Of a stretch of 64,000 nucleotides of DNA, positions 1-7,483 are shown one piece after another. The stretch spans positions 62,001-126,000 of the forward strand of contig JAGWMG010000007.1 in the NCBI GenBank assembly GCA_028871795.1. The letters run 5' to 3'. Each line of letters begins with the position of its first letter. The first letter of the stretch is position 1. The notes under the pieces are model-generated. The model had not been told where the DNA came from. It searched no databases and was given only the letters and a program-made list of their open reading frames with translations. The translations under genes were made by a program, and so were the position numbers. Source of the stretch: Alphaproteobacteria bacterium. Its GTDB lineage: Bacteria; Pseudomonadota; Alphaproteobacteria; Micropepsales; Micropepsaceae.

Positions 1-121
1 CGTCAAGCCCGCGCTCACGCGCCCTTCGGCCTTGGGGCTTGACCGCGCGCCTCTCCGGCCCGGCTTAGGCTTGCGATGCTCCGAAGAATTTTCAGGAGCA
101 AATTGCTCCTGTTCCGAACTA

Positions 122-388
122 CTAGCGCTTGCGTTTGGTTTCCGGCATCTCGTCGCCCTTCATCGGTGGGCGGCCAACACCGGCACGCTTGAGGATTCGA
201 AGCGCCTTGGGAACATCGGCGCGGGCGGCACGCTCCGTGATGTAACTTTCCGTGCGCAGGGCCGAGACCTTCTCAGCCACCGCCACGTTGATGAGCTGGT
301 TGAGGGCCACGCCCTCCGCCTCGGCCAGCTTGCGCGCCTCGTCGAGAAGCGACGGCTGCAGCCGCAGTGCGAAATTGCTCTTCCTCAT
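122..388 (-). CDS. Antitoxin of a PIN-type toxin-antitoxin pair
   Basis: 88-residue protein that follows the PIN toxin gene and overlaps its end by 4 bp in an ATGA arrangement, so the two are translationally coupled. Residues 1-45 (MRKSNFALRLQPSLLDEARK onwards, then LNQLINVAVAEKVSAL) have the look of a ribbon-helix-helix / HicB- or CopG-like DNA-binding antitoxin: a short basic strand followed by two helices. The lysine/arginine-rich tail (KRKR) would suit toxin or DNA contact. Its role, by inference from the pairing, is to neutralise the toxin and repress the shared promoter. The order is reversed relative to classical vapBC, where the antitoxin comes first. The family call is from pattern only. 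Confidence 0.75.
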   Translation of the reverse strand: MRKSNFALRLQPSLLDEARKLAEAEGVALNQLINVAVAEKVSALRTESYITERAARADVPKALRILKRAGVGRPPMKGDEMPETKRKR

Positions 389-819
389 GATCTCTTCTCC
401 AATCGCTTCAAGGCCTCGCCCGGCGGCAAGACCGCAATTCCAAACTGTTCCGCCGCCGGGCCGAAGTCGCGCAGGTTGAACGTGACAATCCCGTCCGCCC
501 GGCCATTGACCGCCGCCTCCAACACCATGTCGTCGTCCGCATCCGGCAAGGTCGGCCGCCAGAGATAGGCCAGCCTCACCGGCTCGGCCACCGCCGCGAC
601 CGCATCGAGCAACACCGCGACATCCTCCACCGACAACCCCGCTGCCTTGAGATGCTCGGCACGCGTCATCACCGCCTCGTATTCGATCAGCAGCGGAACC
701 GAGACCAAGAGTGTCAGGTCGCGCCGCCGTTCGAGAGCCGAGCGAAGCAGCCACCGGGAGGCCCCCGCGTCGCTGCGGATCGCGGCCACCATGGCAGCCG
801 TGTCGAGCACCAGTCTCAT
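385..819 (-). CDS. PIN-domain toxin (VapC-like ribonuclease)
   Basis: 144 residues, the usual length for the PIN-family toxin component (COG2569-like). The N-terminus MRLVLDTAAMVAAIRS carries the first conserved acidic residue (Asp6). A central EYEAV segment and a later DADDDMVLEAA block supply the other acidic residues expected to bind Mg/Mn in the nuclease site. The family cleaves RNA. ATG at 819 lies only a few bases below a good -10 element, so the message is probably leaderless. It overlaps the downstream antitoxin by 4 bp. It sits at the start of a mobile region beside an integrase, which is typical for addiction modules. Confidence 0.8.
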   Translation of the reverse strand: MRLVLDTAAMVAAIRSDAGASRWLLRSALERRRDLTLLVSVPLLIEYEAVMTRAEHLKAAGLSVEDVAVLLDAVAAVAEPVRLAYLWRPTLPDADDDMVLEAAVNGRADGIVTFNLRDFGPAAEQFGIAVLPPGEALKRLEKRS

Positions 820-824
820 ACCCG

Positions 825-856
825 CTTATATGATATTACCCGCAATATTGCAATAT
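825..856 (-). promoter_or_regulatory. Promoter and palindromic operator of the toxin-antitoxin pair
   Basis: On the minus strand a TTGCAA -35 (848-853) and a TATAAG -10 (825-830) are 17 bp apart, and the toxin ATG lies about 6 bases after the -10. A perfect 12-bp palindrome ATATTGCAATAT (845-856) covers the -35, a position suited to autorepression by the antitoxin or the toxin-antitoxin complex. The sequence is seen directly; the regulatory role is inferred. Confidence 0.5.
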
Positions 857-1022
857 GGGGTGCAAAGCGGTCAAGTTTCCATGCGCCGCCGAGTGCCGAG
901 ACAAACCGACAGGAACCACCTTTGTGCACACAGCACTACGCAACAGCCGCCTACCCATATTGACGGATAGCGCCTTCGGGTGAAGCGTTGCGGGAGCTGC
1001 CATCGATGATCGAGACTGCGCC

Positions 1023-1400
1023 ATGAACCTCGCCTATTTCACGCTTCTCGAAGCTGCCGACAAACTGCGCATCTCGACAAAGACGCTGCGCGGAATTTTG
1101 GCGGCGTACCCCTTCTATTCGCGTGTCGGCAAGCGCAAGATTGTCATCTCCGAGGATGACTTGGCGCGTCTCTATGAGGTCCAGAAATGTCCCTCAAGCT
1201 CATTCGCTACTTCAAACGCTCATCGCATTGGTACATTCGCGGCACTGTCCGAGGCCAAGCTGTATTCGAGACTACGGGAACTGACGACCGCGCCACGGCA
1301 GAGGCCATCAAAGCAAAGCGCGAGAGCGAACTCCTCGAACGGAGCGTCTTTGGTCCCGGCGCTACCGTCAGCTTCCTTGAAGCGGCCCTCTCATACCTAG
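1023..1400 (+). CDS. Small HTH (excisionase / MerR-like) DNA-binding protein
   Basis: The first 55 residues read as a helix-turn-helix of the HTH_17/excisionase type: a TLLEAADKLRISTKTLRGIL helix-turn-helix, then a basic RVGKRKIVISEDDLARLYE wing. The frame continues to 1400 (125 residues), but everything after 1187 overlaps the integrase gene in another frame and looks like low-complexity read-through. The functional part is therefore probably only the N-terminal domain. Its position directly upstream of the integrase suggests a recombination directionality factor or regulator of the element. The RBS is weak. Moderately sure that the gene is real; unsure of its 3' end function. Confidence 0.55.
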   Translation: MNLAYFTLLEAADKLRISTKTLRGILAAYPFYSRVGKRKIVISEDDLARLYEVQKCPSSSFATSNAHRIGTFAALSEAKLYSRLRELTTAPRQRPSKQSARANSSNGASLVPALPSASLKRPSHT

Positions 1401-2245
1401 ATGAAGGCGGCGAGGCGCGATTCCTCGGGCGCTACATCGAAGAGACGGGCCGGTGGACACTCCTGATCGGCCATTTCGACAAGACGCCGCTTGCCAAGAT
1501 CGGCCAGGAGGAAGCCGACAAAGCCGCGCGTGTTCTCTACCCGAACGTCAAGCCCGCCACGCGCAAGCGCCAGCTTTACATCCCGCTTGGCGCAGTCCTG
1601 CACCACGCCGAACAGAAAGGCTGGATCAAGGCACCACGCCTGCGCCATCCGCGCGTGCCGCCGCCGCAGACCAAATGGTCCACGCCGGAGCGGTTGGAAA
1701 AGCTGCTGCCCCATTGTTCGGCGAAGCTGCGCCGTTTGGTGATCTTCCTGACCTACACAGGCGCGCGGATTTCGGAAGCACTGCGGATCGATTGGGAGAA
1801 GGACGTTTCGTTGGCGCAGCGGACAGTGATCCTGCGGCGCACGAAGAACGGCAAGCCCCGTGCGGTTCATCTACCCGATTCGGTGTTGATCGAGCTGGCG
1901 GCGGTTCCCGAAGAGAAGCGAACCGGCAAACTCTTCGACTGGCAGAAGCGCCATTCGGTTTATGGGCCGCTACGACGGGCTTGCAAGCGCGCCGGCGTCG
2001 AATATCTCCCGCCCCATCAGCAAGGCCGTCACACCTACGCTACGTGGCTCAGATCGCACGCTGGCCTCGATTTGAAGGGCATCATGGAAGCGGGCGGTTG
2101 GGACAACGTGCAATCCGTCGCGCGTTACGCACATGTCGCGCCAGGCGAGGCGGCAAGAGCAGCGGATCGGCTTCCGGTCGTGCAGAATCCGTGCACGTCC
2201 AATGAAGTCGTTGCTAAACCCAAGCAGCAGAAAGCGAAATCGTAA
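1187..2245 (+). CDS. Tyrosine recombinase (phage/island integrase)
   Basis: 352 residues with a complete tyrosine-recombinase catalytic set: Arg194 in TGARISEALR, Lys220 in RTKNGKPR, the HQQGRH box (His277, Arg281; one residue longer than the usual HxxRH), Trp305 in GGW in place of the common His, and nucleophile Tyr314 in ARYAH. The N-terminal ~60 residues resemble an arm-binding region and residues 60-160 a core-binding (SAM-like) domain. The gene ends 11 bp before a tRNA 3'-end repeat, the expected place for an attachment site. The predicted role is integration and excision of the element to the left at a tRNA gene. The C-terminal tail is lysine-rich. Confidence 0.9.
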   Translation: MSLKLIRYFKRSSHWYIRGTVRGQAVFETTGTDDRATAEAIKAKRESELLERSVFGPGATVSFLEAALSYLDEGGEARFLGRYIEETGRWTLLIGHFDKTPLAKIGQEEADKAARVLYPNVKPATRKRQLYIPLGAVLHHAEQKGWIKAPRLRHPRVPPPQTKWSTPERLEKLLPHCSAKLRRLVIFLTYTGARISEALRIDWEKDVSLAQRTVILRRTKNGKPRAVHLPDSVLIELAAVPEEKRTGKLFDWQKRHSVYGPLRRACKRAGVEYLPPHQQGRHTYATWLRSHAGLDLKGIMEAGGWDNVQSVARYAHVAPGEAARAADRLPVVQNPCTSNEVVAKPKQQKAKS

Positions 2246-2256
2246 TCGTGTGCACT

Positions 2257-2302
2257 CTTCACACGGGAGGGGTCGCAGGTTCAATCCCTGCCGCGCCCAC
2301 CA
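2257..2302 (+). repeat. Attachment-site repeat: 3' end of a tRNA gene (copy 1)
   Basis: 46 bp identical to 4833-4878. Read as RNA it gives the 3' part of a tRNA: anticodon loop TTCACAC (anticodon CAC, valine), 3' anticodon strand GGGAG, variable GGGTC, a T arm GCAGG-TTCAATC-CCTGC, then acceptor strand CGCGCCCA and encoded CCA. No 5' half (D arm) precedes it; the integrase coding sequence does. It is therefore a duplicated tRNA end left by site-specific integration, not a working tRNA gene. Confidence 0.85.
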
Positions 2303-2346
2303 TTCTTCAGGAAAATCAAATAGTTACGTATTGCAACGGCAGCGAA

Positions 2347-3396
2347 CTACGAAATCCCTGTCTGGTTATTTTCAATCGTTGTAGCGCGCATCATGCGCGG
2401 GCTGAAACCGGTCCAGCGCTTGAAGGCGCGCGAGAACGCGGACGGTTCGGAGAACCCCACCAGATAGGCCGTCTCGTTCACCGAGACCTTCTTTCCGTCC
2501 AAGTAATTGAGCGCCATCTTGTGGCGCAGCTCATCCAGCACCTTCTCGAAGGTCACGCCCTCCGCTTTCAAATCCCGGTAAAGCGTCTGGCGGCTGAGCT
2601 CCATCTTGCCGGCGATGGTGTCCATGCTCGCATCGCCGGTGTGCAGGATGGGCATCAACAGGCTTTCGACGCGGCCCCGGGTCGATTTGGAATTCTCCAA
2701 ACTCTTGAGCAGCGCCTCGGCCCGCTCGCTGAGAATGCCGAAAACATAGCGCGACGGGAGCGGGTTCTTGAGCGTCAGAAACGAGTCGTCGGTCATCAAG
2801 AGCGCGTTCTTGTCGCTCTCGAACACCACCGGCACCCGAAAAATCCGCTCGTATTCCGCGCGATACGCTGGCGTCGCGTGGGTGACATGGATGGCTTTCA
2901 CTAACTGTGAATCGCTGAACCGGCGCGACATGCAAACCATGCGGGCAAACGAAGATTCGGTCATTTCAGGAAAGTCGTTGGGATTCTTGCGCGTGTCGAT
3001 CAGCCAGATCTGGCCTGCGCTGCGCGAAAGCACAAGGCGCTTGCCGGCTGCGGCGCCATCAACCTCGACGTCGGCGATCAGCCGGGTATAGCGGTTCACC
3101 TGCACGAAGGCCTCGGCCGCGGTCTCGCACGCTTGGCCGATCAAGCCAACGATCGACAATTCGTCCATATCGAACGCTTCGCCGAAGTGAAGCGCCAGCG
3201 CGGGATCGTTGCACAGCTCCTTGCCCGCACGCATGAGCGCAACATATTTCGCGAACGGAATACGGTTGTCCTGGTCCTGCAATTCTTCGAGATCAATATG
3301 GGAGCGCTCGGCCAGCAGCTTTCGATCGGCGCCCTGCGACACAGCCAGTTCCATCAGCGCCCGCGCAAAACCGGCCGCAATTGTGGGCTCAGTCAT
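2347..3396 (-). CDS. AraC-family transcriptional regulator with arabinose-binding-like N-terminal domain
   Basis: 349 residues. Residues ~20-210 match the layout of the PF12625 Arabinose_bd-type domain found in OruR/ArgR-like regulators. The C-terminal ~100 residues contain the double HTH, with MDTIAGKMELSRQTLYRDLK as the first HTH and the AraC signature VNETAYLVGFSEPSAFSRAFKRWTGFSP at the end. The ATG at 3396 has a GGAG just upstream. It is divergent from the membrane-protein pair at 3550-4765, which it may control, since nothing else shares this small segment between the two tRNA-end repeats. The ligand is unknown. Confidence 0.85.
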   Translation of the reverse strand: MTEPTIAAGFARALMELAVSQGADRKLLAERSHIDLEELQDQDNRIPFAKYVALMRAGKELCNDPALALHFGEAFDMDELSIVGLIGQACETAAEAFVQVNRYTRLIADVEVDGAAAGKRLVLSRSAGQIWLIDTRKNPNDFPEMTESSFARMVCMSRRFSDSQLVKAIHVTHATPAYRAEYERIFRVPVVFESDKNALLMTDDSFLTLKNPLPSRYVFGILSERAEALLKSLENSKSTRGRVESLLMPILHTGDASMDTIAGKMELSRQTLYRDLKAEGVTFEKVLDELRHKMALNYLDGKKVSVNETAYLVGFSEPSAFSRAFKRWTGFSPRMMRATTIENNQTGIS

Positions 3397-3549
3397 CGCT
3401 CCGGTGCCTCTTGTTACCTGCGGTCATGTTTTTGATGCGTGGCGTCATCGCCATTTCGCCTGTCTTAGATAGGCTAGAATCGAATACAATCAGGCCAAGG
3501 GGCAAGCCACAAGGTCTTGTGGCAGCCCCTTCTCGCGAAGGTGTAACAC

Positions 3550-4044
3550 ATGTTCAACCGCATCTTTCCCAAGCAGTTCGATAATACCTATCGCGGCCAC
3601 TGGCTTGCGATCTGGCTCTTCGTGCCCGTCGTACTCATGGAGCTGGCGATGGGCGCGAACTCGATCATCAACACCCGCACTGTGGCGATGTCGGCCGATG
3701 GAATCCCCCTCGATCGCTACGGCGCCGGCGGCGCGGATGCCGTGATTGCGCTCTTTGCGATCGCGGGGCTCTTCCGCGTGTTGCTCGCCCTGCAAGGCAT
3801 CGTGGTGCTGATCCGTTATCGCGCGATGATTCCGTTCATGTATCTCCTACTGTTGATCGTGCAATTGGGCAGCAAGGCGCTTGTGCTGGTGCACCCGATC
3901 GTCAGGTCCGGCGTCTCCACCGCCCAACTCGGCTCCGCCTTTATCCTCGCCATCCTGGCGATGACGGTTATCGGCGTTGTCTTGTCGCTGCGCAATAAAT
4001 CCGATTCACCAGGTTCACTGACGGCCCCTCTAATGCGATCTTAA
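3550..4044 (+). CDS. Hypothetical inner-membrane protein, four predicted TM segments
   Basis: 164 residues, not assigned to a family. Hydrophobic stretches are near residues 20-40 (LAIWLFVPVVLMELAMG), 65-90 (VIALFAIAGLFRVLLAL), 92-112 (MIPFMYLLLLIVQLG) and 127-148 (LGSAFILAILAMTVIGVVLSL), so four membrane helices are likely. A GAAGG lies upstream of the ATG. One base separates its stop from the ATG of the DUF4386 gene, implying a two-gene operon. It lies inside the segment bounded by the two tRNA-end repeats, so it was probably acquired. The function is unknown. Confidence 0.7.
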   Translation: MFNRIFPKQFDNTYRGHWLAIWLFVPVVLMELAMGANSIINTRTVAMSADGIPLDRYGAGGADAVIALFAIAGLFRVLLALQGIVVLIRYRAMIPFMYLLLLIVQLGSKALVLVHPIVRSGVSTAQLGSAFILAILAMTVIGVVLSLRNKSDSPGSLTAPLMRS

Positions 4045-4045
4045 A

Positions 4046-4765
4046 ATGACAGATCGAACTTCAAAGTCGTCGCCGCGGTTGCAAGCTCGCATTGCCGGCT
4101 TCTTGTACTTGTTCACAGGCTTGGCCCCATTCGCCCTCATCACGCGCTCCGCGCTGATCGTTCACGGCAATGCGGCGGCGACGGCGAGCAACATCCTGAG
4201 GTCGGAGTTGCAGTTTCGTCTCGCCTTCGCCGCCGATCTCATTGCACTCGCGGCCTATGTCGGTGTGACAGCCATCCTCTATGTGTTGTTGAAGCCGGTT
4301 AACAAGAGCCTCTCTTTGGTTGCGGCGTTCTTCGGTCTTGCGGGTTGCGCCGTTTCCGCCATCAACCTGGTCAATACGTTCGCCCCTTTATTCGTCCTGG
4401 GAGGCGAGCACTATTTGACCGTCTTTAGAACGGACCAGTTACAAGCGCTGGCGATGGTGTCTCTCGGGTTGTATGGTTTCGGCGCCAACATCGGCATGAT
4501 GTTTTTCGGATTCTATTGCTTCTTGCTCGGATGCCTCATCGTCGGGTCGACCTTCCTCCCGCGCATAATCGGCGTGCTGCTGGTCATCACGGGCTTGTGC
4601 TACCTGACCTATACCTTCGCGTACTTTCTCTCGCCTCCGCTCGCAAACTATCTGTCTCCCTATATTTTGATGCCCGGCCTCTTCGGGGAAGGATCGCTGA
4701 TGCTGTGGCTCATCGTGGTCGGCGTGAACGCGACAAAATGGAAGGCACAGGCCGGCGCCACATGA
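4046..4765 (+). CDS. DUF4386 family membrane protein
   Basis: 239 residues. The opening LQARIAGFLYLFTGLAPFAL and the spacing of about six hydrophobic helices match the DUF4386 family, integral membrane proteins of unknown function common in diverse bacteria and often carried on acquired segments. The gene starts one base after the preceding gene, so the two are probably co-transcribed and might work together in the membrane. The divergent AraC regulator is the likely controller. No catalytic motif is visible. Confidence 0.8.
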   Translation: MTDRTSKSSPRLQARIAGFLYLFTGLAPFALITRSALIVHGNAAATASNILRSELQFRLAFAADLIALAAYVGVTAILYVLLKPVNKSLSLVAAFFGLAGCAVSAINLVNTFAPLFVLGGEHYLTVFRTDQLQALAMVSLGLYGFGANIGMMFFGFYCFLLGCLIVGSTFLPRIIGVLLVITGLCYLTYTFAYFLSPPLANYLSPYILMPGLFGEGSLMLWLIVVGVNATKWKAQAGAT

Positions 4766-4832
4766 AAGCCGCGGCCTATCGAAGATCGACGCTATACACT
4801 TGAGTTATTGAGATAAAAGGACGTTCGCGTCC

Positions 4833-4878
4833 CTTCACACGGGAGGGGTCGCAGGTTCAATCCCTGCCGCGCCCACCA
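4833..4878 (+). repeat. Attachment-site repeat: 3' end of a tRNA gene (copy 2)
   Basis: A perfect 46-bp copy of 2257-2302, again reading as the anticodon loop, T arm, acceptor strand and CCA of a tRNA (probably Val-CAC) without a 5' half. The bases on either side differ from copy 1, so the identity stops exactly at the tRNA-derived unit. It probably marks the outer end of a second, older integration event, with the xylan locus beyond it as host chromosome. Confidence 0.85.
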
Positions 4879-4893
4879 CTTTTGCCCGTCCCG

Positions 4894-6195
4894 TCAGATC
4901 TTGGCCGGCTCCAGTTTCGGCGACAGGATGTGCACGACACCCAGCGCGATCAGGTACATCGTTCCAGCGATGATGAAGAGCGGCGTGTAGCTGCCCGTGT
5001 AGGTGAGCACCAGGCCGGTGACGCCGGCGATCAGCATGCCGCCAATCGCGCCGGCCGTGCCGCCGATGCCCACCACCGAGCCGACCGCCGCTTTCGGCAT
5101 CGTGTCCGAAGGCAAAGTGAGGAGGTTCGCGGAGAACGCCTGATGCGCCGCCGTGGCCAGCCCCACAAGGCAGACCGCCACCCACTGGTTGTCGACGAAC
5201 ATGATGGCCATCACCGGCATGACACCCACCGCGCACAACAGCATCGTCATCTTGCGCGCCACATTCACGCTGGCGCCGCTCTTGATCATGGCCGACGACA
5301 TCCAGCCGCCGAAGATGCTGCCGACGTCGGAAATGATGTAGATGGCGATGATCGGCGGCCCGAAGTTCTTGAGATCCAATCCGAATTTTTGGTGGAAGAA
5401 AGACGGCAGCCAGAACAGGTAGAACCACCAGATCGGATCGGTCAGGAACTTGGCGAGCGTGAAGGCCCAGGTTTCCTTCACGGGAAAAAGCTTGATCCAG
5501 GGCAGAGACTTGACCGCAGCCTGTTTGTCGCTCTCGATATAGGCAAGCTCGGCGGGCGTCACCTTGGGATGTTCGCGAGGATGACGATAGACGCCAAACC
5601 ACGCGATCAGCCAGATCAGACTCAAGCTGCCGGTAGCGACGAAGGCCATGCGCCAGCCCAACGCCAGCGTGATGACCGGGACGACCAGCGGCGTGACGAT
5701 CGCGCCGATATTGGTGCCGGCGTTGAAGATGCCGTTGGCAAGGGCGCGCTCGCGCTGGGGGAACCATTCGGCCACGGCCTTCAGCGCCGCGGGAAAGTTG
5801 CCCGATTGGCCCAGGCCGAGCCCGAACATCATAACCGAAAAGCCCGTCAGCGAACTGACGAAGGCGCAGGCGATATGGGCGCAGGTCCAGATCACGACGG
5901 CGATGGAGTAGCCCAACTTTGCGCCGAGCCAATCGATCGCCCGGCCGAAAAGGACGTACCCGACCGCATAAGCGAGCGTGAAGAAGAAAACGATCTTGGA
6001 GTAGTCCAGCTCGCTCCAGTGGAATTCGAGGGAGAGCGTCGGCTTGAGGACGGAGATCGTGAAGCGGTCGACGTAATTGAGCGTGGTCGCGAAAAAGATG
6101 AATGCCAGGATCACCCAGCGGTACCAGCCGATGCGCGCCGCCAGCGTCGGTTTCGTGGGAAATGCAGCGGACGGTCCGTCGTCTGATAAAACCAT
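4894..6195 (-). CDS. MFS transporter, ExuT-like (hexuronate / anion:cation symporter family)
   Basis: 433 residues from the ATG at 6195, which has a GGGAGG RBS 7 bases upstream; the longer open frame is not used. About 12 membrane helices. The N-terminal ILAFIFFATTLNYVDRFTIS and the loop motifs around GRAIDWLGAKLGY and EWFPQRERALANGIFNAGTN are characteristic of the ACS family that includes ExuT and GudP. It follows manD and a GH3 gene on the same strand, so uptake of glucuronate released from xylan, or of aldonates, is the likely job. The substrate is inferred from context. Confidence 0.85.
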   Translation of the reverse strand: MVLSDDGPSAAFPTKPTLAARIGWYRWVILAFIFFATTLNYVDRFTISVLKPTLSLEFHWSELDYSKIVFFFTLAYAVGYVLFGRAIDWLGAKLGYSIAVVIWTCAHIACAFVSSLTGFSVMMFGLGLGQSGNFPAALKAVAEWFPQRERALANGIFNAGTNIGAIVTPLVVPVITLALGWRMAFVATGSLSLIWLIAWFGVYRHPREHPKVTPAELAYIESDKQAAVKSLPWIKLFPVKETWAFTLAKFLTDPIWWFYLFWLPSFFHQKFGLDLKNFGPPIIAIYIISDVGSIFGGWMSSAMIKSGASVNVARKMTMLLCAVGVMPVMAIMFVDNQWVAVCLVGLATAAHQAFSANLLTLPSDTMPKAAVGSVVGIGGTAGAIGGMLIAGVTGLVLTYTGSYTPLFIIAGTMYLIALGVVHILSPKLEPAKI

Positions 6196-6265
6196 TTGCA
6201 CCTCCCTCGACTCGCAGCCTTCGAAGACCGCTTCTGTTGTTTCGACGTGCTCGACCGGCGGCTTC

Positions 6266-7477
6266 TCACCAATTGTACAGGGTCCCATCCTCCAGCCGGT
6301 TGACCGGAAGATAGGCGCGTTTGTACGGATGCTTGGCGGCTTCCGCTTCGTCGATGTCGACACCCAGGCCCGGCTTGTCGCCTGGGTGCATATAGCCGCC
6401 GGCATAGCTGTAGGTGTGCGGAAACACGGTTTCCGTCAGCGGCGCGTGGGACATGTGTTCCTGGATGCCGAAATTCGGAACCGCGAGATTGAAGTGCAGC
6501 GCCGCCGCCATGGCGATGGGCGATAGGTCGGTGGCGCCGTGGCAGCCGGTGCGCACGTTGTAAAGGTCCGCCAGCGAGGCGATCCGGCGCAGATGCGTGA
6601 TGCCGCCAGCGTGCACCACGGTGGCGCGGATATAGTCGATCAGCTGCTCCTCGATGAGCTGCTTGCAGTCCCAGATGGTGTTGAAGACCTCGCCCACCGC
6701 CAGCGGCGTCGTGGTGTGCCGGCGGATCAGGCGGAACGATTCCTGGTTTTCCGCCGGCACCGGGTCCTCGAGCCAGAACAGGCGGAAAGGCTCCAGGTCC
6801 TTTCCCAGCCGCCCCGCCTCGATCGGCGTCAGACGGTGATGGGCGTCGTGCAGCAGATGGACGTCCCATCCCAGCTTGTCGCGCCCGGCCTCGAACAAGG
6901 CGGGCACGGAGCGCATGTACTTCTCGGTCGACCACAGATTCTCGGTCGGGATGTCGGCGTCGGCGGGCTCGTAGGGTTGCTTGCCTTTGGGCACACCGTA
7001 GGTCGATTTCAGGCCCGGCACGCCCGCCTGCAGGCGCACCGCCTTGTAGCCTTGATCCATGTAGGCGCGTCCGGCGGCGACCGCCTCCTCGATGGTCGTG
7101 CCGTTGGCGTGGCAATAGACCATCACGCCGTCGCGGCTCGCTCCTCCCAACAGCTGATAGAGAGGTAGCCCGGCGATCTTTCCCTTGATGTCCCACAGCG
7201 CCATGTCCACGGCGGCGATCGCCGACATGGTCACGGGACCCCGGCGCCAATAGGCCCCGCGATAGAGATATTGCCAGATGTCCTCGATGCGATGCGCCTC
7301 GCGGCCGATCAGGCAGGGGATCACGTGATCGCCGAGGTAGCTCGCCACCGCCAGTTCGCGCCCGTTCAAGGTCGCGTCGCCGACGCCGTGAACGCCGTCC
7401 TCGGTCTCGATCTTGAGGGTGACGAAATTGCGGGCCGGGCTGGCGACGATGACCTTGGCGGATCGGATCTTCGGCAT
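6266..7477 (-). CDS. manD: D-mannonate dehydratase, enolase superfamily (ManD/RspA type)
   Basis: 403 residues. It converts D-mannonate to 2-keto-3-deoxy-D-gluconate (EC 4.2.1.8) in glucuronate breakdown. All the active-site residues described for the Novosphingobium ManD are here with a one-residue offset: Arg148 and Tyr160 (base pair), metal ligands Asp211, Glu237 (in WLEDP) and Glu263 (in VGEVF), and His213 and His313. It is preceded by the GH3 gene with 6 bases between. In this locus it takes the place usually held by the unrelated UxuA, and partners the uxuB gene at 23.0-24.5 kb. Assignment to the high-activity ManD subgroup rests on these residues plus the context. Confidence 0.9.
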   Translation of the reverse strand: MPKIRSAKVIVASPARNFVTLKIETEDGVHGVGDATLNGRELAVASYLGDHVIPCLIGREAHRIEDIWQYLYRGAYWRRGPVTMSAIAAVDMALWDIKGKIAGLPLYQLLGGASRDGVMVYCHANGTTIEEAVAAGRAYMDQGYKAVRLQAGVPGLKSTYGVPKGKQPYEPADADIPTENLWSTEKYMRSVPALFEAGRDKLGWDVHLLHDAHHRLTPIEAGRLGKDLEPFRLFWLEDPVPAENQESFRLIRRHTTTPLAVGEVFNTIWDCKQLIEEQLIDYIRATVVHAGGITHLRRIASLADLYNVRTGCHGATDLSPIAMAAALHFNLAVPNFGIQEHMSHAPLTETVFPHTYSYAGGYMHPGDKPGLGVDIDEAEAAKHPYKRAYLPVNRLEDGTLYNW

Positions 7478-7483
7478 GAGGCT

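Noticed and set aside
836-1024. 62-residue minus-strand frame between the toxin-antitoxin pair and the HTH gene
   Set aside because: It runs through the toxin-antitoxin promoter and palindrome, has no RBS, and resembles no family.
2241-2302. A complete tRNA gene at the integrase end
   Set aside because: Only the 3' half is present; no D arm or 5' acceptor strand precedes either copy.
4882-6186. 434-residue plus-strand open frame opposite the ExuT-like transporter
   Set aside because: Antisense to a clear MFS gene; highly charged, Arg/His/Asp-rich composition typical of GC-rich shadow frames and no RBS or family resemblance.
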